Made by a program: the position numbers and the translations under genes. Positions 1-12,064 of a DNA stretch of 64,000 nucleotides are shown piece by piece (positions within the stretch are counted from its first letter, which is position 1; each line of letters opens with the position of its first letter). Origin of the DNA: Ceratothoa steindachneri (taxonomy: Eukaryota; Arthropoda; Malacostraca; Isopoda; Cymothoidae); the NCBI GenBank assembly GCA_963969495.1, contig OZ018323.1:76534583-76598582 (forward strand), given 5' to 3'. The notes beneath the pieces were generated by a model that worked only from the letters and a program-made list of their open reading frames with translations, was not told where the DNA came from and did no database searches.

Positions 1-3000
1 AAGGTCTCCTAGGGTACCTTCTTTCCTTGTTGTTACTCCTTGTTGTTGTAACTCTTCATCAACAACTTTTGTTTAAATATTGTCCACTGACCAAAGGAAC
101 ATTGTGATGAATACCTATTCCCTTATTCTTCAAAACTACGCATGCGGATTCCAATTGTTCCCATGTTAAAGGGTATTTAGTAGCATTCATGTAAAAGAAT
201 CAAACTCTTCAAAGGATCAAATCCATTTCATCAGATATTCATGCCAAGTGGCGTAAATGGTGTAGTAATTATCTATGTACTTCAACTCTGAACATTCTTG
301 ATATTAACAGTGATAAATTTACTGTTTATTCTTGTTTGGGCACAGTCAATAAATTGCATTATTTTATTGCTTTAGCAATAAGATAATGCAAGTTGTTGAA
401 TAGAAAACTGAACAAATTTAAATAGGTTTCACTTAGTGGCTTGCTATTTAATAAAGAAAAGATTTGGAGAAGGTTTTTTCTTTTGAATTAAAGTATAATT
501 TCAATGTTTCAAATAAAGTGAGAATTCTCTCAACTGCATTTGCTGAAGTAATAATTTTTTTTAATGTTTTAGTATGGAAGAATATTGAACGTCAACGAAT
601 TAACTAAAATCCTTGTATCGCTCATTTCAAACAGTATTGAAAAAAAAGAACAAGTTCGCAACATTTACTTCGATATTACAGAGATATAAATAAATAATCA
701 GAAGTTGTTTGATCAACATTATTGAGAATGTGGGCAACACCGCCAACACCTTCCTGTGTTTCAACATTAAATAAACATCTAGCAAAATCTCTCGAAAGTT
801 TATTCGGTCCGCAGCCTGAAACGGTCAGAAGCGCCTTCTCGAGAAGATACCGCTTCTAGTCTTCTAAGGAGTAGTTAGAGAGTTCCCCCACTTAAACCAC
901 TCCTTCACAAAATTCATGGTAGAGTGCGCTGTCATCTGCACAGGCAAACTATTGAATGCGCGAAGAGCTCTAATAATGGCCGCCTAGGCAGCGTTCGCCG
1001 CATTCACCAAAGGAACCCGTCCGAGAAACGGGTGACCATTGGTTCACTACAAATTGCCTTAGCTACCGCCACACTCTAATGGATGATGTGACCGTTGGCC
1101 AACGTGATATCATCCGTGGACCTAGTCACCAGGAAACGTTCGAAGCATGGTGGTTTGGAAACGCTGGGTCGTCTCACGATTAGCAACCCCGACGTTATCG
1201 GGGCTCCGCTCACCTTACATGTTACTTTCGTGTTCTTGTGTTTCGTCTCTGCCTCTCCTCCCGAAGGCCAGACGTGCTAAGCTTGGCATGGTCACCTGCC
1301 AAAACGGCAATGGATGTCGCCCACCGAGTCTTTGTTCGCAGAGAAGACAGTGACATCTTTGGCGCCATTTCTTCCTTAGGGGGGGCCTCCAAATGGCCAC
1401 CCCTTAAAGGTGTTGTGGTTCTCGACGGAGGACTCAACGGGCCCATGGTCTTAGCAAACGTCAATAGGGTGGACATGAAGTTCTCTATCAGGAAAGGTGG
1501 GGAGCGAGCATGCCGGTTCCTATCAAAGTCACAACCTCGGGTCTATGAAGTGTGGTAGCCAAGCCCAGGAGACATAGCCACTCCTTACCATTATAAGAAT
1601 GTTAGCATGGTTCACCTGCTCCAATCTTAAGGGGCGGTAACCGCGGCAATGCGTCCTCCACATCATCCTATTCTTGGAGAAAGTACAGGCAGGGGCACTT
1701 CCTTCAAAAAGCTGGAGCTGCCCGGGGGCTGCTAAAAAAGTGGTAAAGGGGCCCCTTTTCAAATGGAAAGGGGTGAGAGGGGATTTCCTCCACTAGTCAG
1801 GAGTGTGCCGTCACTTCCTCGCCCAACCCAACTCCAAGGTTGGACGAAGTTTTGCCGATAAGTATGTCATCACTGATTGCCCCTTTTTGTAATTTACTGC
1901 CCCTGCCCGCGGGAGTCTTACTTTGAACCCCACGGGAGATCAGCCTTTGGGGTCTCTCTGATGACCCGGCCGATACCGCTAAAACGAGCCGTATACGCTT
2001 TCTGGTCACCTTTTGGGTACTCAAGACCAAATCCTACGTATGACATGGTAGGCAGGTCGGACTGGCAGATCTGACTTGGTGTCTGGCCTCAGGGAGGTCA
2101 GGGTCACCATGCCCGGCAGTCAGTGGGAGAGAAATGCACTTGAGGTCCTAAAAAACGGCAATGGAAGAAAGGGCCAATGAAATGAGTACTGAACGGGACA
2201 TTCTTAGTGGAAAGGGCACATAAAGGGACCGATGGAACTCACCAGCTTCGCCAGATTTGGACCAAGAGTGGAGGTCCACATAGTGGTCAAGTCCTTTTTA
2301 CGGGCATTCGGGCTGGAATGGCATGCATCTCCTCAAATTACTTCCCTACGGCGTACTAGGAACATAGTGGTCTTGTTTGCAGCAGGGGATGTTACTCCTG
2401 GCTGCATAGAGGGATAAGGGGGGGGGGACACACCAGCTTCCCGGTGGCCCAAAGTGAGGTCTTCCCTAGTCCTCACTCTGGCCTTAAGACCCCGCTGGTC
2501 CTTCAAGTACTAAGTGTAACAGTCTACAGGGCAAAACCCCTACGGGACCTGGATTGCTGAAGCTCCAAACAGATCCCACGTTGTGGAAAACCTCTCAACC
2601 AATATCCCTGAGTGGTAAGGATACAAACAAACCTCCCAGACTTGGGAACCTCTTACCTAAGGTAAAAAAAATTACCACTATTTACGCAGGTACTTTCAGT
2701 TAGTTTATTACCACTAAAGTGGCTGCCACCATTTATAATCATACGCTTCCTAATCCCGCTTCTACTAGGCGCCCTTTCTCAGTATAAGACCTACTGATTA
2801 ATGTAGGAGCAAAACCCTGGATCGTTACACTATACGACAAGGAGTGGCAAATCGACGTCCCATCCATAAATTAACCACACCCAATGTTACTTGATTTCGT
2901 TCAAAGTGGGTGTGTTCCTCTAAGTTAGGCCGCATCTTTTTTCCTATAATTCAGGTGTATCAAGGCTATGCTGCAGCTGATCTCCGGCGAATTGCGTGCC

Positions 3001-3234
3001 CTCTTGGCCCCAATATGTACAAGTGGAACTGTGGCAATATATCTTTGACACATCTTCATTTCCGCCATCTCCATTATTTTGTTACGTATCTCTCCCTACC
3101 AACTTTCTGGGGGAGATGCCCTCGTTTGTTTTTTCTTTAAATTTAAAAAGTTCTCTCTCATAGCTATTTAATTTACCTAGCGATATCTAGCAATGAAATT
3201 GTTTTGTTCTCTGGGTTCATATAGTCAGAAATTC
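1..3234. other. Unannotated AT-rich then mixed-composition DNA
   Basis: No gene is recognised here. The first 800 bases are AT-rich with no long frames. About 800 to 2900 is visibly more GC-rich and carries several short overlapping frames of 60-106 codons on both strands. None shows a motif I know, and frames of this size are expected by chance in such composition. A decayed element of unknown type is possible but not shown. Confidence 0.5.
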
Positions 3235-3346
3235 GCCTGTTTACCACTGAATTAACAAGAAACTCCTGTTTGCAACCTCAATATCAAGACACTAACCTCT
3301 TTATCGCTCAAAATAAAAAAAGACTTGCCTGTTTACCACTGCATTG
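3235..3346 (+). repeat. Outlying copies of the 31-bp satellite unit
   Basis: Two or three degenerate copies of the unit that forms the main array at 4850-6560 can be read here (gtttaccactgcatt, then atcaagaaac-like text). They lie more than 1.5 kb upstream of the array, so the array was either longer once or the unit has dispersed. Seen directly by eye. Confidence 0.6.
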
Positions 3347-3588
3347 GGCTCCGGCTTAACCGAGTGTAAACAAGGCTTGCAATTTGAGGGAAATTAAGCC
3401 ACATCGGTTGTGGTTAGTCGCCGTATGGAGTCTAAATTTGGGTTGCTTTTCGACCTCTGCCATATGCAGTAAATATCCTTGGTTCGGAATCCACGTTAAT
3501 CAGTAGGTCTCGAGTGAGAAAAAAATGACCACTTGATGAGTGCAGATCGTGAATAATCCCGTTTCAAATTTATTTTTTAACCAAATTA
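3347..3588. other. Non-repetitive spacer
   Basis: Spacer between two sets of outlying 31-bp units. No frame or motif is recognised. Confidence 0.4.
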
Positions 3589-3645
3589 TTATCAAGAAAC
3601 AACTGCTTACCACTGCATTATTAAGAAACGTTTGTTTACTGTAAA
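3589..3645 (+). repeat. Second outlying pair of 31-bp units
   Basis: Two adjacent copies of the 31-bp unit (attatcaagaaacaactg, cttaccactgcattatta) followed by a partial third. They match the array at 4850-6560 and are separated from it by about 1.2 kb of unrelated DNA. Confidence 0.6.
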
Positions 3646-4295
3646 AGAACAACCTCTGACCTCCTCACGTTATTTGGAGACCACGTGCGAAGGTATCCCG
3701 CCATGGAAAACGTCACTTCGTGTTCGGGAACATTCGAGAAGTTTCGACTCATAGGCATATTGGAGAATTATCTCCCAATCCTGCGAATTTGTCCAGAGCC
3801 CCCCCCCCCTCCTGGCGACGAGAAGAGAACGAGCCGCTTGTTTTTTTTTCGCGCCTTGCCGCTAAAAACTGAATTTTCGTCCACTTCACGGATTTAGATG
3901 TCTGGAACTTCCTCACTCCCTGCTCTGAATCCCCTTTTCTCCCTTCCGGATCACTCGTACAAATACCAGGTTTTGACTTAAAATCGGTGAGTCCCGCACG
4001 CACCTCAAAGTCGTCCTCGTCGTCTCGAGTCGAAGTCCCGTGAGCGTTCATCAGATAGCAAGACTTTCTCTGCCGTGATTCTACCCCAGTCAATTGATAG
4101 TTTCTGTGAACTGCAATCCTTTGAAGTTGCGCGACAGTCTCCCTTCGTTTAATCTATCCGAAGAAAATCTCCATCGATTACCTCTGAGGAAAAGAAATTT
4201 CCTCTTCTAATGGAATTACGAGTAATCCCACATTTCCCCGTCGAACGTCATTCTTGAAGATTGGCTATCCTAATCGCTATTCCTCGGAAGGTTGG
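3646..4295. other. Unannotated spacer
   Basis: No gene is recognised. It contains a short C run near 3800 and a T run near 3840. The 114-codon minus-strand frame at 3749-4093 has no recognisable motif and looks like chance. Confidence 0.4.
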
Positions 4296-4395
4296 TTCGG
4301 ATCGTGCCCTACTTGCCTCATCCGGAACGTGTCCCACTTGCTTCATCCGGAATGTGCCCCACTTGCCTCATCCGGATCGTGCCCCATTCGCCTCA
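4296..4395 (+). repeat. 25-bp minisatellite, four copies
   Basis: Four head-to-tail copies of a 25-bp unit that begins tccggatcgtgcccc and ends ttgcctca. The copies differ at one to five positions. Two overlapping short frames run through it only because the unit lacks stop codons. Confidence 0.85.
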
Positions 4396-4849
4396 TCCCA
4401 AGCAGGACCTTCCTCTAAGTCACCGACCCGTAACATTGAAACCCTCTCAATTATTAGTATTGTATAGTTATCCCTTTTGATCTGAGCATAGTAACGCTAA
4501 TTAATTAATTTTATTTGAGAATCCATCCTTATCATAATTATCAAGAGACTTTCATTTTAAATCATTCCCTTTTGCCTATTTTTATTCTTATTTTGATATT
4601 TGTAAATATAATTATATTTTTGTTGTTTCATCTTTAACTAACCTTGAACGATACTCTCGGTGCCTCTTCAAGTAAATCTCGCCAACCATTTTTGCACTCT
4701 GTCTGATTTGTTAAGGATTTGAAACCCAACTCCTCGAGTTTGACCTCCTGGTCGATCGTTATTCCCTGCGAACAGTCCTTAAATGGTTCGCGTTGCAGTA
4801 GGTGATTAAGTCACCCCTCACATAATATAGGAGTAGTGTATGATATAGA
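4396..4849. other. AT-rich spacer
   Basis: AT-rich DNA with no recognised gene, lying between the 25-bp minisatellite and the 31-bp array. Confidence 0.4.
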
Positions 4850-6560
4850 GTGGTGTACCACGACATTTACCACTCGATTATCAAGAAACCACTGTTTACG
4901 ACTGGATTATCAAAAACTTGCACGTATCTCACTGCATTAAGAAAAAATAGGTTACCACTGTATTATAAAAAAACCCGATTGGTTACTACTGCACATTCAA
5001 GAAAGTCTTGGTTATATTATAAAGATTCATGGCTAATTACCACTATAATATTAATAAATCTATGTTTACCACTGATTTATTCAAATAACGCTTGCTTGCC
5101 TATATATTATCAAGAAACGCACGTTTACAATTACATTGTCAAAAAAACGTCTGTTTATTACTACATTGGTAAGAAACATGCATATTTACCATTGCATTAT
5201 CGAGAAACCAGCCTGTTTACCACTACATTATCAAGAAAACTGTATGTTTCCTAATGCATTTTAAAGAGACTTCTCTGTCTACCACTGCATTATAAAGAAA
5301 TATGTCTGTTTACCACTGCACTATCAAGAAACCTGTCTGTTTATAAATGCATTAATAAAAAACGACCGTTTACCAAAGCATTATCAAGAAACCTGCCCTT
5401 TGCCATTGCATTATCGAGAAACTCCCCTTTACCACTGTATTATCAAGAAACGTGTCTGTTTACCACTGTATTATTAAAATACATGTTTACCATTGAATGA
5501 TCAAGCAACGCATGTTTACCACTACCTTATATAGAAAAAAACTGATTACCACTGCATTATCGAGATACTTGTCTGTTTTTCATTACATTATCAAGAAACG
5601 ACAGTTTACAACTGCTTTAACGAGCAACGATTGTTACCATTGGATTCTCAACAAAAGTTTTCCTACACTGCATTATCAAGAAACCCGCCTTTTCCAGTAC
5701 ATTATTATAAGGAAACCTGTTTATTTACCACTGTATTATAAAAGTAAGCATGCTTGTTTACTTTTGTAGTATTAAGAAACCTCTTTTACCAATGTATTAT
5801 CAAAAAACTGTTTGATTCCAATGCATTATTATGAAACTTGGCCGTGTTTATCACTGTATCATCGGAAAACGCTTGTTTACCACGGTATTATAAAAAAACT
5901 TGCCTGTTTATCACCACATATTCAAAAAAACGTTTGTTTAACATTGGGTACCATTGCATTATCTAGAACACCTGTTTACCATTGCACTATCAAGGAACGC
6001 CTGTTCACCACGATTATTTACCATTGCATTCTCAAGAATCTTTCCTGTTTAATATTGCGTTATGAAGAGATTTACCCATTTATCATTGCTTTGTCAAGAA
6101 ACTTACCCATTTAGCATTGCTTTATCAAGAAACTTGCCTATTTACCATTACATTATCAAGAAACCTTCCTCTTTACCATTGCGCTATCAAGAAACCTGTC
6201 TGCTTCCATTGCCTGATCAAGAAACCTACCTGCCTGTTTATCACGGCATTATCAAGAAACTTTCTTGTTTACCATTTTCTTATGAAGAAACTTGCCCCTT
6301 TACCATTGCTTTATCAAGAAAATTGCCTTTTTACTATTGCATCATCAGGAAAATTGCCTGTTTACCATTGTATTATCAAGAAACTTGCTCCTTTACCATT
6401 GCTTTATCAATAAACTTGCCTATTTACCATTGCGTTATCAAGAAACTTGCCTGTTTACAACTGCCTTAACAATAAACCTGCCCATTCATCTTATCAAAAA
6501 AATGTCCTTTTACATTGCCTTATTGAGAATTTTCCTGTTTACCATTGCATTATCAAGCCT
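4850..6560 (+). repeat. Degenerate 31-bp satellite array, about 1.7 kb
   Basis: A long run of a unit close to tttaccattgcattatca followed by agaaacttgcctg, about 31 bp, with roughly 50 copies. Copies differ by substitutions and small indels, and the last third (6060-6480) is most regular. The unit length is not a multiple of three and the unit rarely forms stops. Each translation therefore cycles through three versions of the same DNA (LSRNL, IIKK, YQET), giving spurious frames of 90-135 codons. These frames are not genes. No centromeric or other function can be inferred from the sequence alone. Confidence 0.9.
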
Positions 6561-6740
6561 TAAGAAAACAATGACTACCACCATTTCTCTCGTTTCGTTC
6601 GAAGAATTTTGCTTTCCGGACAGGAATCTAGAATAATTTGTGGAAGGATCTTCAAAAGGTTCGCGAAAAATACGAATAAAATAAACTAAGCCTCATATTT
6701 CACTTTATCTCTCTGGATGATAAATGTTTACAACCATGAT
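6561..6740. other. Short spacer before a hAT element
   Basis: No gene is seen. The final eight bases before the element (gttatgat at 6741-6748) are one half of its target duplication. Confidence 0.4.
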
Positions 6741-6748
6741 GTTATGAT

Positions 6749-7932
6749 CAGTGGCGTGCAGTCAATGGAAGCAGTCAATGCTTCACCTATTTAAGAAAGG
6801 AGGAAAAAGAAATTACCCCCCAACCATTAATATGACAGCAGAGTCAATTTTATTCTCACATTTATGCTTGCCTATACTTGTATACCGCATACGGTACCTT
6901 TCACTTCCAATCGAATTGATGTTAGACCCTGATGAGCTCGACTGCAATTGAAGAAATGCATCATTTTCCTCGAGATTTTTTTCTCTTAATTTCAATAATA
7001 ATTCTGCTTTTTGGTACTTTGGAAAGAATAGTTTAAACGATGTTTTGCTTTTCTTAACAATAATATACAGTCATTAGAGTTTTATGATTTTTATCTAGTT
7101 ATTTCAACGCTGTGTTAGAATTAAGAAAAAATATAGTCTATTTGTATACGGAAAAGGAAGCAAATTTAGCTTTGCAGTCATCAGCTTACATCTGCCAATT
7201 CTGTCGAGTTTCCAGAATCTAGGAAAAACAACAAAATATCTAAGACATTGACGTAACTATTATTATGCTCTAAAGCTTAAACAATTTTTAGGTTATATTT
7301 AAATACTGGTTCTGAGTATGAAAGCAGCTACATAGCATAAACTCTTTATGGTTACGCTCTTGTATCTTAACTATTTTGTTAATATTTCATGGATTCTAGC
7401 AGCCCTACGGGATTCACCCCTCGTATCTTTGAGATCAGTAACTGTGAATAAGTGTTTTGATAAGTGTGACGTATTGTTTATTCATTTTCTTAAGTGATAA
7501 CCCCCTTTTAAAAAGAATGGGTGCAAATAAAGTTGTGATCAAATGCGATTGCATTATTAAAAAATTATTAAAAAGGAAGTTCAGTGCGATAACTTATAAT
7601 GAAAAAGAAACTATTATTAAAACAGGTAGGCCTACGCCAACACTAAATGTCATCCAAAACAGTGTTGCGCTCGCAAATACAGTGCAGGCCAATATGATAA
7701 AACATCTTGGCTAGCTGGTTGTGCATACTTACAGAAGCTATTTTAACATTTAAATAAAGTTTATAACATTTAAATAAAGTTTAAAAAATAACATTTAAAA
7801 AAAATAACATTTAAATAAAATTCAGCTTTTCTAGTTATTTTTTAATGAACAACATATTTACTTCAATTAACATATTTATTTGTGTAAAATTTGAATTGCT
7901 TCCTCCTCTTCAAAAGTCACCGCACGCCACTG
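6749..7932 (+). mobile_element. Non-autonomous hAT element with 8-bp target duplication
   Basis: The element starts cagtggcgtgcagtca and ends tcaccgcacgccactg, giving terminal inverted repeats of about 16 bp with two or three mismatches. It is flanked by gttatgat (6741-6748) and gttatggt (7933-7940), an 8-bp target duplication with one mismatch. The repeat sequence and duplication length are typical of hAT DNA transposons. At 1184 bp it is far shorter than an autonomous hAT. It holds only an N-terminal transposase remnant, so it is an internal-deletion derivative. Confidence 0.85.
7457..7740 (+). pseudogene. N-terminal remnant of a TTF-type hAT transposase
   Basis: An 85-codon frame contains the motif GRPTPTL, which I associate with the N-terminal part of TTF/ZMYM-type hAT transposases. 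Just after its stop, another frame gives SWLAGCAYLQKLF, resembling the start of the TTF zinc finger (usually a W-L-x-G-C segment followed by K-L-F-C). A frameshift therefore separates the two. The catalytic RNase-H fold and the C-terminal dimerisation region are absent. The frame lies inside the inverted repeats of the 1184-bp element. Family assignment is from memory of the motif; the break and truncation are visible. Confidence 0.5.
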
Positions 7933-7940
7933 GTTATGGT

Positions 7941-9735
7941 GTGTATAAAAAGAAAGCGTTTTGACAGATGGCCATGGAGGAAACAGCAGTCTAAAGCGGG
8001 CACCATTTGAACAACGTGACTGTTAAAATGGAAGGAAGGACAAACATCGAATTCTTGGTCGAATTGTGGTGGAAGAGGAGTGAAATTCTCGATTCTTCAG
8101 ACAAAGTTCATAGGCAACTGCACCATTCATTTCACCCTTCTTCCACCTTACCTCCATTAGGAGTTGGCCTTGTTCGTCCTTGTTTCCATTTTATCAGAGA
8201 TTATTTTTGCTTTAATTGAGGCTCTATTTATATTGATGTTTCTTTCATACTAATGCATTAAATCACTTCCTCCTTCCTCGCGTCTTAGCATCATCCTAAG
8301 AATTTAACTCCCGGGGAGAAGAATTGAGATTTGAGGCTTAGTTTTTATCGCGTGGACGCGAATCTATAAGCTACTATGTCGGTCCGTAGGTCTGTCGGTT
8401 GGGTGGTAAACATTTTACTTTCAATGATTGTTTTGGGAATAACATCGTAACTATTCGGCCGATTCCAACTAAATTTGAAACCTTTATGTTGTTTTACATT
8501 CTATTTCGAATGATATAATTGCCAAGGTGCTCCTAAGGTTAGTCCGGGAATTATTGAAAGTTTAGAAGGTCGTAAGGTCATAAGTCAGAATAATTGAGAG
8601 CACGCGACTCAGGTCTGTTGAGCTTGTTTTTTGGTAATTCACATTTTAATTCAACTTTTCGATTTCTCTCTGTATACACGTGAAATTACCATATGCACTA
8701 CTTCCGATGAGGTGGCAAAGCTTTATGAATAAAGTCATCTTGAACAACTTTAGAAAGCATAAATTCCTTTTCGTTGGTTAGTTTGCCATCAGCTTTTTTG
8801 GGGGCTGTCGGCAAAATCACAAATTCTTCCATGATTTAAATTTCATACCTTCCACATCATACTTTAATTTAATACATGCCAAATCCTATTTAAATTTCAT
8901 ACGTACCAAATAAATACTCAAATTTCATACGTACCATACCATACTTATCGGTTTCATAATTCATCTGGAGGTATGGTCAAGGTTTAAGACCGGTTTCTTT
9001 GTCCTCACTGTCTTCAATGCAGCATAGGACAAAATCTGTCAAGTGGTCTTTATCGCCTAAACAGACAAATGCCCCAAAATGTGATTAAAAATTCCTAATA
9101 ATCAAACTTTACTACAAACAAAAGGCAAAACTAAATTTTCAATCAATCCATAAGTGAATTGTTATAAAAATCAAAAACAATGTCATGGCTGAATGTCAGT
9201 TGTTGTATTCATTGAGTTGTCCACTATCTGGAGGACTGTGTCCCCTCCAGGCCTCAACGTCGGCTGCTAGATCTGCTGTTATAAAACCTTGGCCAAAAGT
9301 ATAAAGCAGCAGCCTATGAACTCATTGTGTTTTGTTGGTGTTGTAGTGCCGTTTTCCGCTACTCCTTTTCCTCAATACAAATTTCTTGGTCTCTTGATGA
9401 TATCTTTTTATAGTGGTTTGAACAATTGCATCTCTTGAACATCTTATTTTTTTTTAGCAATTTCTACTTGTGAGAATTTGGATTTGTGCTTCTGTAAGTT
9501 CTTTAGTTTTAGTTATATTACTTATTTATAAAGATATTGAATACACAATAATTATAAATTTAAGCTGAAACAAGAAATATTGGTTAGTCTGATTTTAGGA
9601 AACATATTTTATTAATTACACACTATTTAGTAAAATGTTAGGTGATTCAAGCCAAATTCACATTATTATGATACATATTTATGAATAATATGATAAATGT
9701 TAAAAAATTGATTAAATATGTTAAATATATAAATG
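7941..9735. other. Unannotated AT-rich stretch
   Basis: About 1.8 kb with no recognised gene. It includes AT-rich DNA with direct copies of aaatttcatacgtaccaa near 8880-8940. Frames are at most 70 codons. Confidence 0.4.
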
Positions 9736-9737
9736 TA

Positions 9738-10104
9738 TGAGGGGTGCTTTATAATTTTGGCCGAGGATTTATGTCAACCCCGTATGAAAGTTTGTTCGTT
9801 TTTTTAACCTCCGCAAGATACCTGAAAATGCAGTTCAACAACAGAATTTATTCTGCATATTTGCCTACATCTGTTTAGAGATCTTTTGCCAACAAAATAA
9901 AAGTTCGCCTCTTGAATAAAACACATTAGTCTTTGAAGGACAAGAGTCCTGCTTCATCTTTCTCTTTGAGTGCTTCTTTATCCAACAATCTTTGTGAATG
10001 TGATTACCTAAAGACATAAATGGTGGTAATCCAAGAAAACATATCAGGAAAGTATGACGGATGAGGCAGTGCTTCAAACCTAGACTATTTGGTGTATCTC
10101 GCAT
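9738..10104 (-). pseudogene. Decayed mariner 3' end (weak)
   Basis: The left edge reads gaggggtgctttataatttt, which resembles the inverted repeat of the mariner at 32902 (gaggggcggtcaataagttt). A minus-strand frame ending at 9865 contains FYSRGELLFCWQK, which looks like the mariner C-terminal segment FYxxGIxxLxxRWxKC. The geometry, with the repeat followed by the 3' end of minus-strand coding, is the same as at 32902. No catalytic aspartate motif can be recognised and I see no matching right-hand repeat, so this is an old truncated copy at best. Confidence 0.35.
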
Positions 10105-10990
10105 TCCTAGTGCGATGTATGCTAGTGCATTAGTTTCAGAAACACAACTACTCTTTTGTAGTTTCGAATAAATCGAATAAATTCACCCTGAACTCATCGC
10201 GGTTATATGGCGTATACATCACTTTTTTGTCTTTATATACAATCAGATTCTCAATCAAAGATTCTTTCACACTCAATTGATAAGAAACATCAACAGGTTT
10301 GTTTTGTTGCTTTAAGGTCTAAGATGTTTTATTCATTATACTTTTTTTTGTTGAGGAAAGATCTCTAAGACGGATGGAAACTATATTTTGCAGAATTTAT
10401 TCAATTATTTGAACTGAGTTTTCAGTTCTCTTGAGGATGTTAAACAAAAAAGAGCCAATTTTCTTGCACATATTTTCCACACGTCTTAACATTGTCCATC
10501 TTCACCACTATTTTTTCAAATGTCCTTACAAAACTTCTGGTCTTCGCTTTAAACAAAAAGTAACTTCCACACATTTTTGCATCCCCTAACCTCATGACTT
10601 TGAGCTCTTCAGGATATTAACTTTCCACTTGTAGTTCAGGAATTGCCTGGATTACAATAATAAGCCAGCTAAGACTACGGAACTAGCTAGGACTGGAATC
10701 ACGACCCATATAAGAGTCCCTAAATAGGCACGATTGGATTCATGAATAACCTGCCTATTTATTGACTTTTAGGTAGTTACCTAAAAGTCCATAAATAGGC
10801 AGAATCAGATTCATTAGTCCCCTTAGGTTTTATAAATGGACCTATAAATCGAGCCCGAGGGGTAGCCCTACTATCACTACTACTACAATTATTACTCATC
10901 ACAACACCTCGTTTAGTAAAAAAAGTGGCACACATTGGCCTATTATTTCAAATGCTGGAGCCTCTTTCAAAATGACAATGGACAGAACCC
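10105..10990. other. Unannotated stretch with short internal repeat
   Basis: No gene is recognised. Around 10720-10830 there are near copies of a phrase (cctaaataggca, cataaataggcagaat, attcat) in both orientations, which may be the edge of a small element. Confidence 0.35.
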
Positions 10991-11067
10991 TTGAAAATCG
11001 CGTCGGATTATCGCCAAGTAAGGACTTGCGGAAGGGACCCGAGGAGACAAGTGCACAATCCTAACAG

Positions 11068-11326
11068 AATGTCTGTGACTGTGGGGTCACAAGAAGTCAC
11101 AAGGAATAGTAGTACCTCAAAGGACATTGCTGACCATACCGAGCAGGTACTATTTTGGGAAAGCCCTAACATGCAGCATGAGAAAAAGCAGAGCACAAAT
11201 GAAGGCCAACAGGGAAGGGGCATATGTAAGTGCTATGCCCACGGTGCATTCCACAAATGTGTTATTTGCACAAACGTGCTCTGTTTGGGACATGCACTAA
11301 TCAACCATGGATGGTATATCGTCTAG
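11068..11326 (+). pseudogene. Possible piggyBac-like transposase C-terminal relic, plus copy
   Basis: The frame contains a cysteine cluster, CKCYAHGAFHKCVICTNVLC. The spacing resembles the C-terminal zinc-ribbon of piggyBac transposases (CxxCxxxGxxx..CxxCxxxLC). It is preceded by a polar segment and followed closely by a stop, as expected for a C terminus. Nothing resembling the catalytic domain is found upstream. A second diverged copy lies in inverted orientation at 11400-11560. The assignment rests only on cysteine spacing, and another zinc-binding fragment is possible. Confidence 0.35.
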
Positions 11327-11399
11327 CATAATTGGGGTTTCTTCTAATTCGCTCGTCGCTAGCTTTCTTCTCCCTTGTTTTCCCCACAACACGACAAAT

Positions 11400-11560
11400 C
11401 ATTGATGTGTGACTGATGTATGTCCCTAACCCAACATGTTTGTGCAAATAACACATCTGTGGAATGCACCGTGGGCATAGCACTTACATATCCCTCTTCC
11501 CTGTTGACCTGAATGCTCATATCCCCCTTCTTTGTTTCCCCCACAGTCACAGACATTCCG
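11400..11560 (-). pseudogene. Possible piggyBac-like relic, inverted second copy
   Basis: On the minus strand this segment repeats the start (gaatgtctgtgactgtgggg) and the cysteine-coding stretch (gtaagtgctatgcccacggt) of the plus-strand copy. About 70 bp present in the other copy is missing between them. The frame is altered, so the cysteine cluster is no longer encoded in one frame. The two copies converge across a spacer of about 75 bp. Confidence 0.35.
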
Positions 11561-12064
11561 TTATTATTGTACGCTTAATTAATTTATTAAAATTAATTGT
11601 TTAGGTTTAAAGGAACCTGATGAGGGCGACAGTTAACATCTCAGGAACACTTCATAAGCGACCAGTTTAGCGACCTCCATTTGGTGACCTTTTTGTGGCA
11701 ACAAACAGATGCGATCACTACGATAAATGGACCAAAGAGCACAGAGAAGATAGACCAAAGATCAAAAGATAGACTGAGGATTGCAAGAAGAGTTCATTTA
11801 CCCACAAAGAACAACATCATACGTAAACGTGGGACGATCTTTAGGAATTACCAACGGGTGTCTCTAACAGGTAAACCCCCTACCATCCTCTAAATTAGGG
11901 TCAAATATTCCATTCCTTGTAAGGAGTGTTAGATGTAGAATGAACAACCATGCTGCCGATAACATCTGGAGAATAACGTGCCAATTAGCCACTATTCCCT
12001 CAGGTGAATCTGCGGCTACTTATCTTCCACCCATTTTCATTTCCTCCATATTCGACATTTATGT
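11561..12064. other. Unannotated spacer
   Basis: No gene is recognised between the inverted relics and the 52-bp array. A 70-codon frame at 11681-11893 shows no known motif. Confidence 0.4.

Noticed and set aside
1238..1558. 106-codon frame in the GC-richer left part
   Set aside because: Overlaps several other frames on both strands and shows no motif I know.
4850..6560. CRISPR-like alternation of repeat and spacer
   Set aside because: The units are directly adjacent and degenerate with no unique spacers, and the genome is eukaryotic.
4850..6636. Overlapping frames of 90-135 codons rich in LSRN, IIKK and YQET
   Set aside because: They are the 31-bp satellite read in rotating frames, with no start context or domain.
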